The translations under genes and the position numbers were made by a program. From contig NZ_JJMU01000005.1 in the NCBI RefSeq assembly GCF_000757725.1, forward strand, positions 1 to 44,837: a DNA stretch of 44,837 nucleotides, in the 5' to 3' direction. This stretch comes from Sphingobacterium deserti (lineage in GTDB: Bacteria > Bacteroidota > Bacteroidia > Sphingobacteriales > Sphingobacteriaceae). Numbering within the stretch: position 1 is the stretch's first letter; each line of letters starts with the position of its first letter. This document shows positions 35,648 through 44,783 of the stretch, piece after piece. The notes below the pieces were generated by a model. It worked only from the letters and a program-made list of their open reading frames with translations. It made no database searches and had not been told where the DNA came from.

Positions 35648-37261
35648 TTAGCGCAAAGGTTTGGGGAGTAACTGAATATCCACCGAACCGGTACTTACGG
35701 CATAGCCATCATAGATCTTCAGTTCCGGAACGTGTTTATAGTATTGATTTCTCAACACGGGGTCAGAGAAATAAAACGTCACATCGCCCATTTTGTCGCT
35801 CGTATGTGTAGTTTTCCAAGTCACCACCTCTGTTCTGCTTTCTTCTTTTTGGGAAGAGGTGCCGAAAGACAAATCTAACTTCACGATCCATTTGGGAATG
35901 TTTCCCAATCCAAAGTCGAACTTAAAGTTTTTAGAACTTACATATTTGCTATTCACCGTTATCTGCCTTTCTTCAATATCACCCGGGTCAAATTCTTCGA
36001 CCACGATCTTCATCGATACCGACTCTTCCATTATATTCCACTGCTCTAGCTGTATACCAGCTCCTTGTCTGGGTGCATACCATTTACCTTCCAGATCGTT
36101 GATTGATTTAACAGAAAACGTATGAAGATCTCGCCTAAACAAACCACCTTTCTTGATGCGATGCTCAATATTGCGGATGGAGAATAGATCTTGTGGAGAT
36201 ACATTTTCTTGCCTTTCATCTGGCACTGCACCTTCTCCCTTTCTCCCTTTATAAATAAAGAAACGCAATTCAAATTTTCCATCAGTCCACAGCCTTCTAA
36301 CGATTTCCGCCCATGACAATGGGTTTTTGGAATTACTCTTTATTTCGAACGAAGTTAATCGAGGGTCGTTAGGATGATCAATAATCGTACTTAAGATTCT
36401 AGGATCAACCTTAATCCTATCGATATATTCTCGAACATGCTCGTTGAACCGCCCTCTTTGTGGCTGTGCTTTAGTAAGGTTGAAATAGATATAATCTCGT
36501 TGCCAGTAGAAAGGATCTGTTCCAAATTCGTCAAAGGCACGCTGTACGATTATACTCGGTGATATAATCTGATCGTCTCTATACCCATATTTCCTACCGT
36601 CGATATCTATTGCGCCCTTTGTCTTTAGACGCCCATCGTATACCGGATCTAAGAAAGTATAATCGTAGGATGTTGAACCCTTAACTTTCAACAATTGCGT
36701 CGGTTTTACTCGCTCATTATCTTTAACAATCAGACAGGGAAAACCTGGTACTTCTTCCAGTGAGAGTGAAAACACTTCGTCTCCGTTACCATAAAAGGTT
36801 TGACTGTCTCCACCTACGAGCGCTGTGACAGGTACCTCAGCATCAGATATATCCCATGTTTCTGCATTAAATTCCGTAAACATAGTGAGATCCGGAACAA
36901 GAATATTAAGCAGTGGCGCCTTGACTTCTAAATCTTTTATAAAATTTTCATCATTAGCATAAATTCCTAATACTTCTTTGAATGTTAAGCCGTCTTTGAC
37001 AATATTATCTTTGACTAATCCGTAAAGCACGTCATAATCATTATCAAATTGCTTGAGCGCCTCTCTCTTTAAAAACTCTCTGACTGCTTGCTCGTGATAC
37101 ACAGCTTTTGACAAAACACGTGCGAACTGCACTTTCTCTGCACCGCTAACCTGCAAGATATTTGAATTGGTTGGTATACCTATTTCAGGATTTAGCTTCT
37201 CTTTTTGACAGGTGCTGACTAAGATGCCTGCCAACATGATTAAGTAAATTGGTTTTTTCAT
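35648..37261 (-). CDS. Large hypothetical lipoprotein
   Basis: 537 residues, not recognised. The N-terminus MKKPIYLIMLAGILVSTCQK is a probable lipoprotein signal with Cys18; Thr at -1 (VSTC) is atypical. A helical region (about 40-110) contains FARVLSKAVYHEQAVREFLK. The middle has alternating short strands with several Asp/Gly turns. The C-terminal third (from about 380) looks like beta-sandwich sequence ending DIQLLPKPLR. There is no protease, glycosidase or SusD signature that I can see. It is the first gene of a unit with the small lipoprotein gene; a decayed relative of this gene follows that one. Confidence 0.7.
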   Translation of the reverse strand: MKKPIYLIMLAGILVSTCQKEKLNPEIGIPTNSNILQVSGAEKVQFARVLSKAVYHEQAVREFLKREALKQFDNDYDVLYGLVKDNIVKDGLTFKEVLGIYANDENFIKDLEVKAPLLNILVPDLTMFTEFNAETWDISDAEVPVTALVGGDSQTFYGNGDEVFSLSLEEVPGFPCLIVKDNERVKPTQLLKVKGSTSYDYTFLDPVYDGRLKTKGAIDIDGRKYGYRDDQIISPSIIVQRAFDEFGTDPFYWQRDYIYFNLTKAQPQRGRFNEHVREYIDRIKVDPRILSTIIDHPNDPRLTSFEIKSNSKNPLSWAEIVRRLWTDGKFELRFFIYKGRKGEGAVPDERQENVSPQDLFSIRNIEHRIKKGGLFRRDLHTFSVKSINDLEGKWYAPRQGAGIQLEQWNIMEESVSMKIVVEEFDPGDIEERQITVNSKYVSSKNFKFDFGLGNIPKWIVKLDLSFGTSSQKEESRTEVVTWKTTHTSDKMGDVTFYFSDPVLRNQYYKHVPELKIYDGYAVSTGSVDIQLLPKPLR

Positions 37262-37776
37262 TTAGTTTATCTTTTAAGTTTAAAACACTGATTGCGAGGC
37301 TAACTATTTGAGTTTTGACAAATGCGCATGTACAATTAATCTCGAAGGAGTGATCGACATGATGGAAACAATTCTGCTACAAGCATTTAATCCCTGAAAC
37401 AATCTTACAGGTTATTTTTTGATTATTAAATTCCTTAAAAGAAAAATGTAGCTATAATCAGACAGCAAATAGCACATTTTTTTGAAATAATTATTCGTCA
37501 ATTTATATTTAAACAATAGACTATCAGCGGTATCATCGATGTTGCAAGTCTTTTAATACTAAAAAATGAGTATGTGAAATTATTTTACAATTCTAGCCAA
37601 GCACATTGAGGACTCATTTACGGTTGACTTATACAAAATGTACAATAAGACGTCGCCGTAAACAGACCGGCAAAATAGATCCTGAGCACATTTTGATAAA
37701 TCCTAACACTAGCGTGATGAAGACCAACAATTTGTATATACATTTTTCATACCTTTGTACTCTTAAAATTTAAGAC
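37262..37776. other. Intergenic region before queE
   Basis: 515 bases, AT-rich, between divergent genes. I see no RNA gene or reading frame here. It contains the queE promoter at its right end, 37731-37757. Confidence 0.6.
37731..37757 (+). promoter_or_regulatory. Promoter of queE
   Basis: TTTG (37731-37734) and TACCTTTG (37750-37757) match the Bacteroidota -33 and -7 elements, with a 15-nt spacer that is shorter than usual. The leader would be about 15 nt. No preQ1 riboswitch is visible in it. Confidence 0.45.
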
Positions 37777-38400
37777 ATGTCAAATCAAGTCCCAGAAGAC
37801 GGTACGTTGCTTCCATTAATGGAAGATTTTTACACGATACAAGGCGAGGGGTATCATACCGGCAAAGCAGCGTATTTCATCCGTTTAGGCGGTTGTGATG
37901 TGGGTTGTCATTGGTGTGACGTGAAGGAAAGCTGGGATGCGAATCTACACCCGTTGACGGCAGCAGATGAAATTGTAGAGAATGCAAAGAGACATCCGGC
38001 GAAGACGGTTGTCATCACCGGAGGTGAACCATTGATTTATAATTTAGACTACTTAACGCGGGCTTTGAAAGCCGCCGGGATACAGACCTTTATTGAAACC
38101 TCAGGTGCTTATCCGCTGTCAGGATTTTGGGATTGGATTTGTTTATCGCCGAAGAAATTTAAAGGCCCACGCCCTGATGTGCTCAATGCTGCAGGGGAAC
38201 TTAAAGTCATCATATTCAACAAAAGTGATTTCCAATGGGCGGAAGAACATGCGAAATTTGTTGGAAAAAACTGTAAGCTTTACCTGCAACCCGAATGGTC
38301 TAAAGCGTCAGAAATGACACCACTGATTGTGGAGTATGTAAAAGAAAACCCTCACTGGGAAATATCTCTGCAAACGCACAAATATTTGAACATCCCGTAA
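37777..38400 (+). CDS. queE: 7-carboxy-7-deazaguanine synthase QueE
   Basis: Radical SAM enzyme making CDG from 6-carboxytetrahydropterin in queuosine synthesis. 207 residues. The N-terminus has FYTIQGEGYHTGKAAYFIRL, typical of QueE. The cluster motif is C40-x3-C44-x2-C47 (GGCDVGCHWCDVK), and ITGGEPL follows. The C-terminal LYLQPEWSKASEM and SLQTHKYLNIP are family features. No queC, queD or queF lies in the window, so the rest of the pathway is elsewhere. Confidence 0.95.
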   Translation: MSNQVPEDGTLLPLMEDFYTIQGEGYHTGKAAYFIRLGGCDVGCHWCDVKESWDANLHPLTAADEIVENAKRHPAKTVVITGGEPLIYNLDYLTRALKAAGIQTFIETSGAYPLSGFWDWICLSPKKFKGPRPDVLNAAGELKVIIFNKSDFQWAEEHAKFVGKNCKLYLQPEWSKASEMTPLIVEYVKENPHWEISLQTHKYLNIP

Positions 38401-38412
38401 ACCGTCTTGCAC

Positions 38413-39498
38413 CTATCTAGGTAATTTGTTTAAATGAACCACTTCGCCAGAACGCACCGATGCGTCGCAGGCAAAAGCGATTCGTAAACTATTTAATGCA
38501 TCATCCATAGGCTTGGAAAGATCTAGTCGCTCCACGATCGCCCGGTAGAAAAATCGCTGTTCACGATTGCAGAGCTCTTGATGGTCGGGTTCGTCTTTCA
38601 GGTTGATCCATTCATCTGCCTGCGTAAAGCGATTTTGTTCATCAATAGCAGCATGGTGTATTCGCAACGATTCCGTTTGTGTATGCGCAGCTACGGAGTC
38701 AGATTGGCCTTTCGACCCAGCTTTATCGGCCACAATAGATACCGATCCTTTAGGTCCGACGACATCTTTCACAAAGAAAGCCGTCTCACTCATCATAGGC
38801 CCCCAGCCGGCTTCATACCAACCTACCGATCCATCATCAAAACGAATCTGCAACTGGCCGTAATTGTAGTTGTCTTCCGGGATATCAGCAGTCAGTCTTG
38901 CACCAATAGCGTATACCTGAATAGGTTTCGCATCCGTCATTTGACACATGACATCAATATAATGTACGCCACAATCAACAATAGGGCTCAGGCTGTTCAT
39001 CAAATTCTTATGCACATCCCACATATAACCTTGACTCTGCTGATTCAGGTTCATTCTAAAAACAAGTGGCGTTCCTAACTTCCGCCCTTCCGCAATAAAT
39101 TGTATCCAGGAAGGATGATAACGTAGAATATACCCGACCACCAACTGTTTACCATACTGCTTTGCTGCCGCCACGACTCGCTCTGCGCCCTCCAAACTAT
39201 CTGCAATCGGCTTCTCAACAAAAACATCCGCCCCCGCTTTAAACGCTTTCAAACTATATTCTTCATGCGTATCTGGATAGGTAGAAATGCAGACAGCGTC
39301 TGGTTTTGTTGCCTGTAGCGCCGTATCGTAATCCTGATATGTCGGATAGCTCGCCCCTAGTCTGTCATTCAATTCATCTTTACTACGCCCACGTGAAACT
39401 AATCCTACAATTTCAAACTCGTCCATATGATGATAAGCCGTAGCATGAGAAGCACCCATATTGCCACAACCAACAACCAATACGCTGATCTTTTCCAT
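38413..39498 (-). CDS. Gfo/Idh/MocA-family oxidoreductase (cytoplasmic)
   Basis: 361 residues. The N-terminal Rossmann domain has the NAD(P) motif VVGCGNMGASHA. The EKP motif is in VFVEKPIADSLEGAERVV, where the Lys is catalytic. The C-terminal alpha/beta substrate domain includes DCGVHYIDVMCQM with the catalytic Asp/His pair. These enzymes oxidise or reduce sugars, inositols or sugar amines; the substrate cannot be told. Two base pairs separate it from the upstream Tat-exported relative, so the two are an operon and may act on the same sugar in different compartments. Confidence 0.9.
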   Translation of the reverse strand: MEKISVLVVGCGNMGASHATAYHHMDEFEIVGLVSRGRSKDELNDRLGASYPTYQDYDTALQATKPDAVCISTYPDTHEEYSLKAFKAGADVFVEKPIADSLEGAERVVAAAKQYGKQLVVGYILRYHPSWIQFIAEGRKLGTPLVFRMNLNQQSQGYMWDVHKNLMNSLSPIVDCGVHYIDVMCQMTDAKPIQVYAIGARLTADIPEDNYNYGQLQIRFDDGSVGWYEAGWGPMMSETAFFVKDVVGPKGSVSIVADKAGSKGQSDSVAAHTQTESLRIHHAAIDEQNRFTQADEWINLKDEPDHQELCNREQRFFYRAIVERLDLSKPMDDALNSLRIAFACDASVRSGEVVHLNKLPR

Positions 39499-39500
39499 AC

Positions 39501-40769
39501 CTATACCAGTTTGTAAGCTCCCGGACGGGCTATTGTTAATTCATCGGCCTTCATATCCCAATTGTAGTCGTCAATTGGCGGGCCAAGGCGCTCTTGGGAA
39601 TTAATGGCCTCATCGTACGAAATGGATTTACCAGAGTAGGCCGATAACCGCCCCCAAATAGCGAGAAGTGTGGATTTCACCATAAAGTCACCGTCATTAA
39701 TTACCTGCTTTGCACGAATAGCTTTGAAAAGTTCGTCGTGTTGCGTCTGGTACATATTATTGAGTCGCTGTTTGTTCTTCCAAGCCTGTTCGCCTATAAT
39801 TTCATAATTGCTGTTTAACGCCACACTTGCGTAACCCTTCGTACCCATCGCATCCACGGTATTACGTGGCGTAGTACCGTTTTGTTGACGCCCAAAATGA
39901 AATCCCTTCAAGCCGTTATCATATTCGTATTCCACGGTAAAATGATCATACACATTTCCGAATTTATTCCAAGGTCTGCTTTGCCTTCCGCCGGTAGCTG
40001 TTACTTTCTTGGGCAAAGTATCCTTCATGATCCAAGACATATAGTCGAGGCTATGTATGGTTTGTTCTACAATCATATCACCGGAATAGCGTTGGTAATA
40101 ATACCAATTGCGAAGCTGATGCACAAAATCACTCCATGAAGGCTCCCGTTCTTTATAGCTTAACTCACCTCCATGCCTGAAGGTTGATATGGATTTGACC
40201 TCGCCGATATCGCCGGCATGGATGCGTGAAATAATTTCCCTGTTCGGTAAAGAATAACGGAAACAAAAGCCACTGACAAGGCAGAGCTGCTTCTCTTTAG
40301 CCATTTTTACAGCGGCTTCCACTTGGTGTAAACCGGGAATGTCAACTGCTACTGGCTTTTCGCAGAAGACGTGCTTGCCCTGTTGAATGGCTAAGGCCAG
40401 GTGAGCCGGACGAAAGTTTGGAGGCGTACACAATAAGACGACATCCACATCGGATTTAATGAGCTTCTCATAACTATCGAATCCTATAAAAGATGTTTTT
40501 TCGGAAACCGCAATACGTTTTCCGTACTTCGCTCGTAATGATGAGAGGGTATTTGTGAGGTTGTCTTCAAAAATGTCTGCTAATGCAGTCACCTGCACAT
40601 CAGGATCAGCATCCAAAGCTTGGAATATCGCGCCAGTTCCCCGCCCCCCACAACCTACTAGCCCTACTTTTATCGTTTTTGCAACTCCTAATGCCATAAT
40701 ATCATCAGCAATGGCTATGGACCCTGCAACTAAACTTCCACTTTTTATGAAATCTCGTCGATTAAACAT
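39501..40769 (-). CDS. Gfo/Idh/MocA-family oxidoreductase with Tat signal
   Basis: 422 residues from the ATG at 40769; an in-frame start at 40826 would add 19 residues before the signal and is unlikely. The N-terminus MFNRRDFIKSGSLVAGSIAI is a twin-arginine signal (RRDFIK), so the folded, cofactor-loaded enzyme is expected in the periplasm. The NAD(P) motif VGLVGCGGRGTGA, CEKPVAVDI and EQTIHSLDYMSWIM (catalytic His) are present. This resembles the large set of secreted Gfo/Idh/MocA dehydrogenases of Bacteroidota, some with glycosidase-like activity. The substrate is unknown. Confidence 0.9.
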   Translation of the reverse strand: MFNRRDFIKSGSLVAGSIAIADDIMALGVAKTIKVGLVGCGGRGTGAIFQALDADPDVQVTALADIFEDNLTNTLSSLRAKYGKRIAVSEKTSFIGFDSYEKLIKSDVDVVLLCTPPNFRPAHLALAIQQGKHVFCEKPVAVDIPGLHQVEAAVKMAKEKQLCLVSGFCFRYSLPNREIISRIHAGDIGEVKSISTFRHGGELSYKEREPSWSDFVHQLRNWYYYQRYSGDMIVEQTIHSLDYMSWIMKDTLPKKVTATGGRQSRPWNKFGNVYDHFTVEYEYDNGLKGFHFGRQQNGTTPRNTVDAMGTKGYASVALNSNYEIIGEQAWKNKQRLNNMYQTQHDELFKAIRAKQVINDGDFMVKSTLLAIWGRLSAYSGKSISYDEAINSQERLGPPIDDYNWDMKADELTIARPGAYKLV

Positions 40770-40888
40770 GCGTTTGTAATAACGTTTATAAAATAATAAT
40801 GCAACTCTATGCAAGAATATAGACAAAACGGTTGTCGTTCGGAATTAATTCTATAAATTCACCACCAAAATAGTAAATCCTAAAATTT

Positions 40889-42154
40889 ATGCAAAATGCT
40901 ATCAGAGAAGTTACACCGATTATTACTGACCACGCCGCTGTATTTGGGCTTTTAATGGCAGTGTTGGGTGTGGTTTTTTACACAGCAAGTCTGAAAAACA
41001 AATATGTGCAAGGTTTCTATGCAGTCATCCCCCCGTTACTCATGTGCTACTTCATACCGGGGATTTTAAACTCGCTACATATTATCGACGGCACTAACTC
41101 GCCATTGGCCGGTATAGGAAGTCGGTATTTTCTACCAGCTTGCCTCATCTTATTTACGCTTAACCTTGACTTACGCGAATTATGGAACTTGCGGAAACGT
41201 GCAGGTCTCATGTTTATTACCGGCACGATAGGCATTGTTTTAGGTGGGCCTATAGCCGTATGGCTTACCGCTCTAGTAGCACCAGACGTTGTTGGAGGTG
41301 CGGGTGCAGATGAGGTTTGGCGCGGTTTAGGAGCCTTGGCTGGCTCCTGGATTGGCGGCAGCGCTAACCAAGTTGCGTTACGCGAAATCTTGCAGCCATC
41401 ACCGCAACTCTTCTCTTCTATCATTGCGGTAGATGCTCTTGTCGCGTATATTTGGATGGCTTTATTGCTATATGGAGCAAGCAAAGTGAAAGCTATCGAC
41501 AGATTTTTCAAAGCCGATGCTTCAGATGTTGAGGCTTTGAAAGCACGCATGGATCAGCAGGCACAAACCCATACCCGCAATCCTGATACTAAAGACTTTA
41601 TTTTTATGATCGCACTTGCACTTGGTGGAACGGGCCTCGCATCGTTGCTGTCCGCGCCAATTGCCAAATATATGGAGGCAAACTATCCGCAATTGGAAAA
41701 ATTTTCCCTTACGAACGGTTTTTTTTGGCTGATATTGATAGCAACATTTATCGGAATAGCCTTATCCTTTACGCCAGCACGCAAACTGGAGCATGCCGGT
41801 GCGTCTAAAATAGGGACTACATTGCTCTATATGCTTATCGTTACCATCGGTATGCAGATGGACATTGCAGCCACCTTGGCGAACCCCGGCCTGTTTGTAA
41901 TAGGGGTGATTTGGATGAGTTTTCATGCCCTGTTATTAATTGCGGTAGCCAAGATTATAAAAGCGCCATTCTTCTATCTAGCCGTGGGCAGTATGGCTAA
42001 TGTTGGCGGTGTAGCATCTGCGACAGTGACTGCCGCGGCATTTCATCCGTCGTTAATTTCTGTTGGTGTTGTGTTGGCGGTCTTTGGGTACGCTATCGGT
42101 ACCTATGCCGGTTGGTTTACGGCTATACTGATGCAGATGGTCTCTCCTATTTAA
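40889..42154 (+). CDS. DUF819 family membrane protein
   Basis: 421 residues, about ten or eleven transmembrane segments with few charged residues between. ALAGSWIGGSANQVALREIL near residue 155 is the DUF819 signature, and MANVGGVASATVTAAAFHPS near the C-terminus is its counterpart in the second half, suggesting an inverted-repeat transporter fold. A hydrophilic loop with DASDVEALKARMDQQAQ divides the halves. Function of the family (YjcL-like) is unknown; transport of a small solute is inferred. The thioesterase gene follows 28 bp later. Confidence 0.88.
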   Translation: MQNAIREVTPIITDHAAVFGLLMAVLGVVFYTASLKNKYVQGFYAVIPPLLMCYFIPGILNSLHIIDGTNSPLAGIGSRYFLPACLILFTLNLDLRELWNLRKRAGLMFITGTIGIVLGGPIAVWLTALVAPDVVGGAGADEVWRGLGALAGSWIGGSANQVALREILQPSPQLFSSIIAVDALVAYIWMALLLYGASKVKAIDRFFKADASDVEALKARMDQQAQTHTRNPDTKDFIFMIALALGGTGLASLLSAPIAKYMEANYPQLEKFSLTNGFFWLILIATFIGIALSFTPARKLEHAGASKIGTTLLYMLIVTIGMQMDIAATLANPGLFVIGVIWMSFHALLLIAVAKIIKAPFFYLAVGSMANVGGVASATVTAAAFHPSLISVGVVLAVFGYAIGTYAGWFTAILMQMVSPI

Positions 42155-42182
42155 TCTATAGTATTTTACGTATATTTAAAAC

Positions 42183-42629
42183 ATGGAGCAAGAACACATT
42201 TTCTTTGAAGGGCAAGTACTCTGGGCTCAGTTGGATCCAAATAGACATCTCAGACATTCAGCATATGCTGATTTTTGTGCGCAAGCCCGTAGCAATATGC
42301 TTAATAAAGCAGGGCTATCTTTGGATGAATTTGCCAAAAATCATATTGGCCCTATACTTTTTAGAGAAGAACTTATCTACCATCGTGAAATCGGGCTCGA
42401 CGAACGGATTTATGTAAAAGTTGAAATGAATAAGCTTAACTTGAAAAACTACAGATTTTCTTTCCGACATGAAATCTACAAAGAAAACGGCGTAAAGGCG
42501 GCAACGGTCAATGTGGATGGTGCTTGGTTAAATCTGGTGGAACGTAAATTGACAAGCATACCAAAGGAATGGGAGCCGATCATAGCACACATTCCCCGAT
42601 CAACTGATTACGAAGAAATAGCGGAATAA
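42183..42629 (+). CDS. Hotdog-fold acyl-CoA thioesterase (4HBT type)
   Basis: 148 residues. LWAQLDPNRHLRHSAYADFCAQAR is the 4-hydroxybenzoyl-CoA-thioesterase-like motif, with the catalytic Asp in LDPNRH and the long central helix of the hotdog fold. The strand FYRHEIYKENGVKAATVNVDGAW-like segment completes the sheet. Likely hydrolyses short or medium acyl-CoAs; no pathway partner is near. It is probably cotranscribed with the DUF819 gene. Its stop lies in the loop of a perfect hairpin (42612-42644). Confidence 0.85.
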   Translation: MEQEHIFFEGQVLWAQLDPNRHLRHSAYADFCAQARSNMLNKAGLSLDEFAKNHIGPILFREELIYHREIGLDERIYVKVEMNKLNLKNYRFSFRHEIYKENGVKAATVNVDGAWLNLVERKLTSIPKEWEPIIAHIPRSTDYEEIAE

Positions 42630-42644
42630 ACCAGCTATTTCTTC
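42612..42644. terminator. Hairpin spanning the thioesterase stop codon
   Basis: GAAGAAATAGC pairs perfectly with GCTATTTCTTC across an 11-nt loop that contains the stop codon. There is no T-run, so terminator function is uncertain. Confidence 0.45.
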
Positions 42645-42686
42645 ATAGAGCGGAATATCAATTGGAGGTAATATAAATACAATTAT

Positions 42687-43196
42687 TTAGGACGCATCAA
42701 GCCGCTTATGTGCCTGCTTTCTTTTGTAAGTTGACTGTTTCATACCGTCGATATTGCTGATGATACTGATATTCCCGTCAACTTCCAGCATGGCCAATCG
42801 CACGTCTCGGTAACGCTCAACGCCATGTTCCCGCATTGCCTCTTGCAGTTCCTCATTCGTTATTTTAAGGCGACTTAATGTTGTGAAATCCAAATTGCCG
42901 TGATGAATTAAGATCTCTGGTTTTTGATAGATGAAATTCCGCAGCCGCTCATTCTTATATAGGAAATTTTTGAGTATATAATTTAATAGGAAGAGTACCC
43001 CTGCCGCCACAAGTCCGCCCAGCAGGGAGGTGTCGGGGCCGACCATTGCATTTTGAACGGCATTTGAAATCAACAGAATCAATACCACGTCGCCTGTATT
43101 GAGTTGCGACAATTCTTTCTTCCCGGTTAGACGTATCGCAATGATCATAAACAAGTAGACCGCTAAAGAGCGAAACACAATATCAAAAATCCCCAT
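42687..43196 (-). CDS. DUF421 (YetF-like) membrane protein
   Basis: 169 residues. Three hydrophobic helices at the N-terminus (DIVFRSLAVYLFMIIAIRLTGKKELSQL and the next two) are followed by a soluble domain with IYQKPEILIHHGNLDF, LKITNEELQEAMREHGV and the strand VRLAMLEVDGNISII. This is the DUF421 arrangement; shorter than B. subtilis YetF but typical for Bacteroidota. Function unknown. It starts 9 bp after the GNAT-nitrilase gene and is likely cotranscribed with it. Confidence 0.88.
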   Translation of the reverse strand: MGIFDIVFRSLAVYLFMIIAIRLTGKKELSQLNTGDVVLILLISNAVQNAMVGPDTSLLGGLVAAGVLFLLNYILKNFLYKNERLRNFIYQKPEILIHHGNLDFTTLSRLKITNEELQEAMREHGVERYRDVRLAMLEVDGNISIISNIDGMKQSTYKRKQAHKRLDAS

Positions 43197-43205
43197 TATC
43201 GTCCA

Positions 43206-44717
43206 TTATTTTAACAAATTAACTTGATACAAATCTTTTCGGCGATCTTTAAGGATTTTGACTGTACCATATTCATGCAAATCGCGTAGCGCATATAGAT
43301 CCACATCCGCTATGAGTACCATCTCGGTGTTGGGTGTTGCTTCTGCTTTAATACCATTATTAGGAAACGCAAAATCTGATGGCGTAAATACAGCCGATTG
43401 GGAGTATTGGATATCCATATTATTCACCCGGGGCAAGTTTCCTACGCAACCGGCAATGGCTACATAGCATTCGTTCTCTATGGCGCGGGCTTGTGCACAG
43501 CTTCTTACTCGCATGTAGCCATTTTGTGTGTCAGTCATGAACGGCACGAAAAGCATTTGCATACCTTGATCTGCCATGATACGGCTTACTTCCGGAAACT
43601 CTACATCATAGCATATCAGCAAACCAACTTTACCGCAGTCCGTATCAAACACTTGAATATCGTTGCCACCCACCATACCGTAGTACTTCATTTCATTGGG
43701 AGTAATGTGGATTTTCTTGTGAACATCCAGCTTTCCATTTCGGTGGCACAGATAGGAAGCATTGTACAATTTCTTGTATTCTATAACCGGCATCGAACCA
43801 GCGATGATATTCACATTGTATGATACGGCAAGCTGCTGCATCTTGTCTATAATCGCCTCCGTCAGCTCCGCTAATTTCTCCATCGCTGCACGTTCCGGAA
43901 GATCATTGTAAGGACTCATCAAAGGTGTGTTGAAGAATTCTGGAAACATGATGAAGTCCGTTCCATAGTCACTCACGGTATCCACAAAAAACTCCACCTG
44001 GTCGTAGAATTCCTCTATATCTTTAAATAAGCGCATTTGCCACTGCACAAGTCCCAAACGAATGGTTTGCCGAGTTGCGGAATTAGATTTTGCATCTGGC
44101 TCATAGTAAATATTATCCCATACCAACAGCGTAGCAAACTCGTTTGATTCCTTATCTTCTGGCAAGTAGTTTTTAAGTATCTTACTTACATGAAAGTCGT
44201 TTGACAACTGAAATGTCAACGTAGGATCGTAGATTTCCTTGCGTTTTACCTTCTCGATATACGTCCGTGGCGTCATCTTATCCGAATAGTTATGGTAGTT
44301 TGGAATTCGACCACCGGCGACGATGCTCTTCAGGTTCATTTGTTCACAAAGTTCCTTCCGTGCGTCATACAAGCGCCGGCCCAGCCTTAGCGAGCGATGG
44401 TCCGGATGTACGAAAACCTCTATTCCATAAAGGGTATCGCCTTCGTAGTCATGCGTGGTAAATTTTCCGTCGTCTATGATTTCGTAGTATTTTTTGTAGA
44501 TATTCGTCTTTTTCGAATCGATAATTAGTGACAAGGCACAAGCGACCACACGTCCATTGACTTCCACACAAATTTGTCCTTCGGGAAATAGGCCAATCAG
44601 GTCTTCTATATTCTCTCGTGTCCATACCTCCCCAGAATCGCTGCCATACGCTTTAGCCATTGAACGCTTCAAATCTTTATAATCACTTTCTGTAAGATTT
44701 CGTACCTGTATATCCAT
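43206..44717 (-). CDS. GNAT acetyltransferase fused to nitrilase-type amidohydrolase
   Basis: 503 residues with two domains. Residues 1-190 form a GNAT domain (YGIEVFVHPDHRSLRLGRRLYDARK holds the acetyl-CoA loop). Residues 215-503 form a carbon-nitrogen hydrolase with the catalytic Glu260 (MFPEFFNTP), Lys335 (HKKIHITPNE) and Cys369 (LLICYDVEFPE). The fusion occurs in many bacteria. The hydrolase part resembles deaminated-glutathione and omega-amidase types, but the substrate is not established. The ATG at 44717 is only 66 bp from a probable insertion-sequence end. Confidence 0.9.
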   Translation of the reverse strand: MDIQVRNLTESDYKDLKRSMAKAYGSDSGEVWTRENIEDLIGLFPEGQICVEVNGRVVACALSLIIDSKKTNIYKKYYEIIDDGKFTTHDYEGDTLYGIEVFVHPDHRSLRLGRRLYDARKELCEQMNLKSIVAGGRIPNYHNYSDKMTPRTYIEKVKRKEIYDPTLTFQLSNDFHVSKILKNYLPEDKESNEFATLLVWDNIYYEPDAKSNSATRQTIRLGLVQWQMRLFKDIEEFYDQVEFFVDTVSDYGTDFIMFPEFFNTPLMSPYNDLPERAAMEKLAELTEAIIDKMQQLAVSYNVNIIAGSMPVIEYKKLYNASYLCHRNGKLDVHKKIHITPNEMKYYGMVGGNDIQVFDTDCGKVGLLICYDVEFPEVSRIMADQGMQMLFVPFMTDTQNGYMRVRSCAQARAIENECYVAIAGCVGNLPRVNNMDIQYSQSAVFTPSDFAFPNNGIKAEATPNTEMVLIADVDLYALRDLHEYGTVKILKDRRKDLYQVNLLK

Positions 44718-44783
44718 AAAATTTTATTTGATTTTACAACAACTGAGGGGAAGATTGGTTTGGCAATATCGAAAAACAACAAA

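Noticed and set aside
37262..37776. Riboswitch or leader upstream of queE
   Set aside because: The promoter lies about 20 nt before the start codon, leaving no room for a preQ1 aptamer.
38578..39078. 166-codon plus-strand open frame
   Set aside because: It lies wholly antisense to the intact Gfo/Idh/MocA gene and has no recognisable features.
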